Origin: Chloroflexota bacterium
GTDB lineage: Bacteria; Chloroflexota; Dehalococcoidia; GIF9; UBA5629
NCBI GenBank assembly: GCA_026389675.1
Contig: JAPLHJ010000025.1
Coordinates: 1 to 7,066, forward strand
Length of the DNA: 7,066 nt
Direction of reading: 5' to 3'
Position numbers and translations under genes: made by a program. Shown piece by piece: positions 6,352-7,066 of this stretch (position 1 is its first letter; every line of letters starts with the position of its first letter). The notes under the pieces were generated by a model, which saw only the letters and a list, made by a program, of their open reading frames with translations, was not told the DNA's origin and made no database searches.

Positions 6352-6568
6352 TATTCATATCCTCAAAAGTAATCTCCGCCCATTCCATGGCTTCATTTTC
6401 CCTCTTTTTGTCTCGTGCCATTTTCGCGTAGCCTGCTTCTAAATTGGGATGAACTACATGTGGCCTTACCAGTTCCTCAATAAACTTGCTTATTTTTCGC
6501 GGCCCTATAATTTTACGAAGTCCTTCGTAAACCTCCACATCAACTGTAAGGGTTAGTTTTTTCTGCAT
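6338..6568 (-). CDS. MazE-like antitoxin (ribbon-helix-helix type) of the MazF toxin
   Basis: This 76-residue protein precedes mazF and overlaps it by 14 bases, the standard position of an antitoxin. Its N-terminal half begins with a short basic beta-strand (KKLTLTVDVEVYEGL) followed by two helices (KISKFIEELVRPHVV), as in ribbon-helix-helix DNA-binding antitoxins. The C-terminal half (ARDKKRENEAMEWAEITFEDMN) is acidic and charged, as expected for the flexible toxin-wrapping tail. The ATG has AAGGAG (6576-6581) seven bases ahead, so the antitoxin has a good ribosome site while the toxin depends on coupling. It probably represses its own promoter by binding the direct repeats at 6581-6599. The family assignment rests on pattern and position, not on a strong motif. 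Confidence 0.8.
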   Translation of the reverse strand: MQKKLTLTVDVEVYEGLRKIIGPRKISKFIEELVRPHVVHPNLEAGYAKMARDKKRENEAMEWAEITFEDMNNAAE

Positions 6569-6580
6569 AACGCATCTCCT

Positions 6581-6599
6581 TATACGTGCATTATACGTG
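6581..6599 (-). promoter_or_regulatory. Direct-repeat operator over the mazEF -10 and start site
   Basis: TATACGTG occurs exactly twice on the + strand, at 6581-6588 and 6592-6599, with an 11-base offset, close to one DNA turn. The copies cover the predicted transcription start and the -10 box, so a bound ribbon-helix-helix antitoxin would block RNA polymerase. Binding is inferred. Confidence 0.5.
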
Positions 6600-6618
6600 T
6601 ATCCTTAAAATAAATCAA
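6590..6618 (-). promoter_or_regulatory. Promoter of the mazEF operon
   Basis: Read on the - strand, TTGATT (6618-6613) and a perfect TATAAT (6595-6590) are 17 bases apart, which is the optimal spacing. Transcription would start near 6583, giving a leader of about 15 bases that contains most of the AAGGAG ribosome site. This is the best promoter match in the window. Confidence 0.7.
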
Positions 6619-6665
6619 CACGCAGGAACGGAGCCGGCTCTTAACCTAACGGAAATTAACGATGC

Positions 6666-6710
6666 TGCAATATCACATCACTAATGTAATATTGCATTGT
6701 AATATTACAT
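6666..6710. repeat. Three versions of a 12-base palindromic motif (TGYAATATTRCA-like)
   Basis: The versions are TGCAATATCACA (6666-6677), TGTAATATTGCA (6685-6696) and TGTAATATTACA (6699-6710). The last is a perfect palindrome and the others are near-palindromes. Starts are 19 and 14 bases apart. A fourth version, TGCAATATTACA, is at 5968-5979. They may be binding sites for a dimeric regulator or a decayed repeat element. Confidence 0.5.
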
Positions 6711-6715
6711 TAGTG
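6679..6715. repeat. Perfect 15-bp inverted repeat with 7-base loop
   Basis: The arms CACTAATGTAATATT (6679-6693) and AATATTACATTAGTG (6701-6715) are exact reverse complements around the loop GCATTGT. The stem is AT-rich and neither side has a T-run, so an intrinsic terminator is unlikely. The right arm supplies the stop codon that ends the hicA fragment. Confidence 0.85.
6685..6697 (-). repeat. Right 13-bp inverted repeat flanking mazEF
   Basis: TGTAATATTGCAT is the inverted partner of 5967-5979. It lies inside the hairpin block, between the mazEF promoter and the broken hicA. Confidence 0.5.
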
Positions 6716-6796
6716 GTGGTGAATAAAGAACCCCCCTTTAGTACTTAGCAAGGCATCGAGGACTTGTTTGCCCTTTAGAATGGGGATCTCAGGCAT
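6710..6796 (-). pseudogene. hicA: Truncated hicA-type toxin gene (first 28 codons)
   Basis: One base after the hicB stop, an ATG (6796-6794) opens a frame encoding MPEIPILKGKQVLDALLSTKGGFFIHHH, then TAA at 6712-6710. This resembles the start of HicA, a small double-stranded-RNA-binding-like mRNA interferase whose members read roughly MP.LPVLSGKEVIKAL...GF.IHHQ.GSH. The frame stops just before the GSH segment that carries the catalytic His, and the ~35 further residues of a normal HicA are absent. The last His codon and the stop lie in the right arm of the perfect inverted repeat (6679-6715). Compared with typical HicA, STKGGF appears about two residues long near a run of six G. The toxin is probably inactive. 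A chance short frame cannot be fully excluded, but the tight position after hicB supports the call. Confidence 0.6.
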
Positions 6797-6797
6797 T

Positions 6798-7025
6798 TTA
6801 TATCTTTACAGCTATGCGCTCCAGGGAAGGCTCTTTATCCTGTGGAATTGTCTCGTTATCTTCTAATGCGCTCTCGAGATAGCAGCTTATCGCATCCCCG
6901 GCCATTTCTCTTGCTTCCTCGATTGTGGCACCAAAGGTGCATATCTCCCGGATAGCCGGCACTACAACGTCGTAACCACCTTCTTCAACCGGCTCAAATA
7001 TCACTGTATAGTTGTAAACTTTAAT
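6798..7025 (-). CDS. hicB: HicB-type antitoxin, probably with an ATT start codon
   Basis: This is a small HicB-type antitoxin, which normally neutralises the HicA RNase and represses its own operon. The core reads YTVIFEPVEEGGYDVVVPAIREICTFGATIEEAREMAGDAISCYLESALED, matching the HicB pattern FEPAEEGGY.V.VPALPG..T.G.T.EEA...A.EAI..YLE. There is no added DNA-binding domain. A GTG at 7004 would cut off the conserved first strand and has no ribosome site. An ATT at 7025-7023 gives (M)KVYNYTVIFEP, a full 75 residues, and lies six bases after AGGTGG (7037-7032). I therefore place the start there, though rare ATT starts need proof. The broken hicA follows after one base, so this antitoxin may now be an orphan. 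Confidence 0.82.
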   Translation of the reverse strand: MKVYNYTVIFEPVEEGGYDVVVPAIREICTFGATIEEAREMAGDAISCYLESALEDNETIPQDKEPSLERIAVKI

Positions 7026-7031
7026 AATTGG

Positions 7032-7040
7032 CCACCTCTT
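7032..7040 (-). promoter_or_regulatory. Ribosome binding site that points to an ATT start for hicB
   Basis: AAGAGGTGG on the - strand is six bases before ATT (7025-7023) but 27 bases before the GTG at 7004. Its position supports the longer hicB product. Confidence 0.5.
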
Positions 7041-7050
7041 GTTACGAGCA

Positions 7051-7059
7051 ATTATAACA
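7051..7059 (-). promoter_or_regulatory. Extended -10 element of the hicBA operon
   Basis: On the - strand TGTTATAAT is a TGn-extended perfect TATAAT box (TATAAT at 7056-7051). The -35 position falls outside the window. Transcription would begin near 7044, just ahead of the ribosome site at 7040-7032. Confidence 0.5.
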
Positions 7060-7066
7060 GATCAAA

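Noticed and set aside
6656..6682. In-frame residues SDVILQHR after the hicA stop, resembling the GSHVILRH segment of HicA
   Set aside because: The match is short, the spacing from IHH is too long, and nothing HicA-like follows. It may be a remnant, but chance cannot be excluded.
6679..6715. The perfect hairpin as an intrinsic terminator
   Set aside because: The stem is AT-rich and no T-run follows on either strand.

Overview
The window carries about ten protein genes from a bacterial chromosome of moderate GC content. The NAD-dependent ligase, the Fe/Mn superoxide dismutase variant and the DOMON lipoprotein resemble what I recall from Chloroflexota, especially Dehalococcoidia. That placement is inference from protein style and was not tested by search. 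Ordinary housekeeping genes alternate with small stress or accessory modules, and three of these modules look like toxin-antitoxin (TA) loci.

Layout. Positions 3-353 hold the C-terminal part of a superoxide dismutase. It is followed on the + strand by a DOMON lipoprotein (363-1046) and a small two-helix membrane protein (1080-1331), probably all cotranscribed. On the - strand, a metal-dependent cyclase/hydrolase (2547-1786) and an NfeD-type membrane protein (1764-1357) form a two-gene operon with a good sigma-70-type promoter at 2577-2605. Divergent from these, a DUF4160 gene and a DUF2442 gene overlap at 2732-3191. The housekeeping pair ligA and pth occupies 3312-5946, with 13 bases between the genes and an extended -10 element ahead of ligA.

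The last 1.1 kb reads on the - strand: a hicB-type antitoxin (7025-6798), a hicA-type toxin start that breaks off after 28 codons (6796-6710), then a mazE-like antitoxin and a mazF toxin (6568-6028). Between the broken hicA and the mazEF promoter lies an AT-rich block with three versions of a 12-base palindromic motif and a perfect 15-bp hairpin. An exact inverted copy of one motif lies on the far side of mazEF (5967-5979), so the mazEF module is bracketed by 13-bp inverted repeats.

How the parts fit. The DOMON protein and the small membrane protein, whose second helix has two histidines 14 residues apart, may form a heme-based electron-transfer unit; this is inference. LigA and Pth serve replication/repair and translation. 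The mazEF module has direct repeats one helical turn apart over its -10 and start site, as expected for autorepression. The neighbouring hicBA module appears to be decaying: the antitoxin is full length, while the toxin lacks the segment with its catalytic histidine. No rRNA, tRNA, CRISPR array or transposase was seen, and no stretch above 300 bases lacks a gene.
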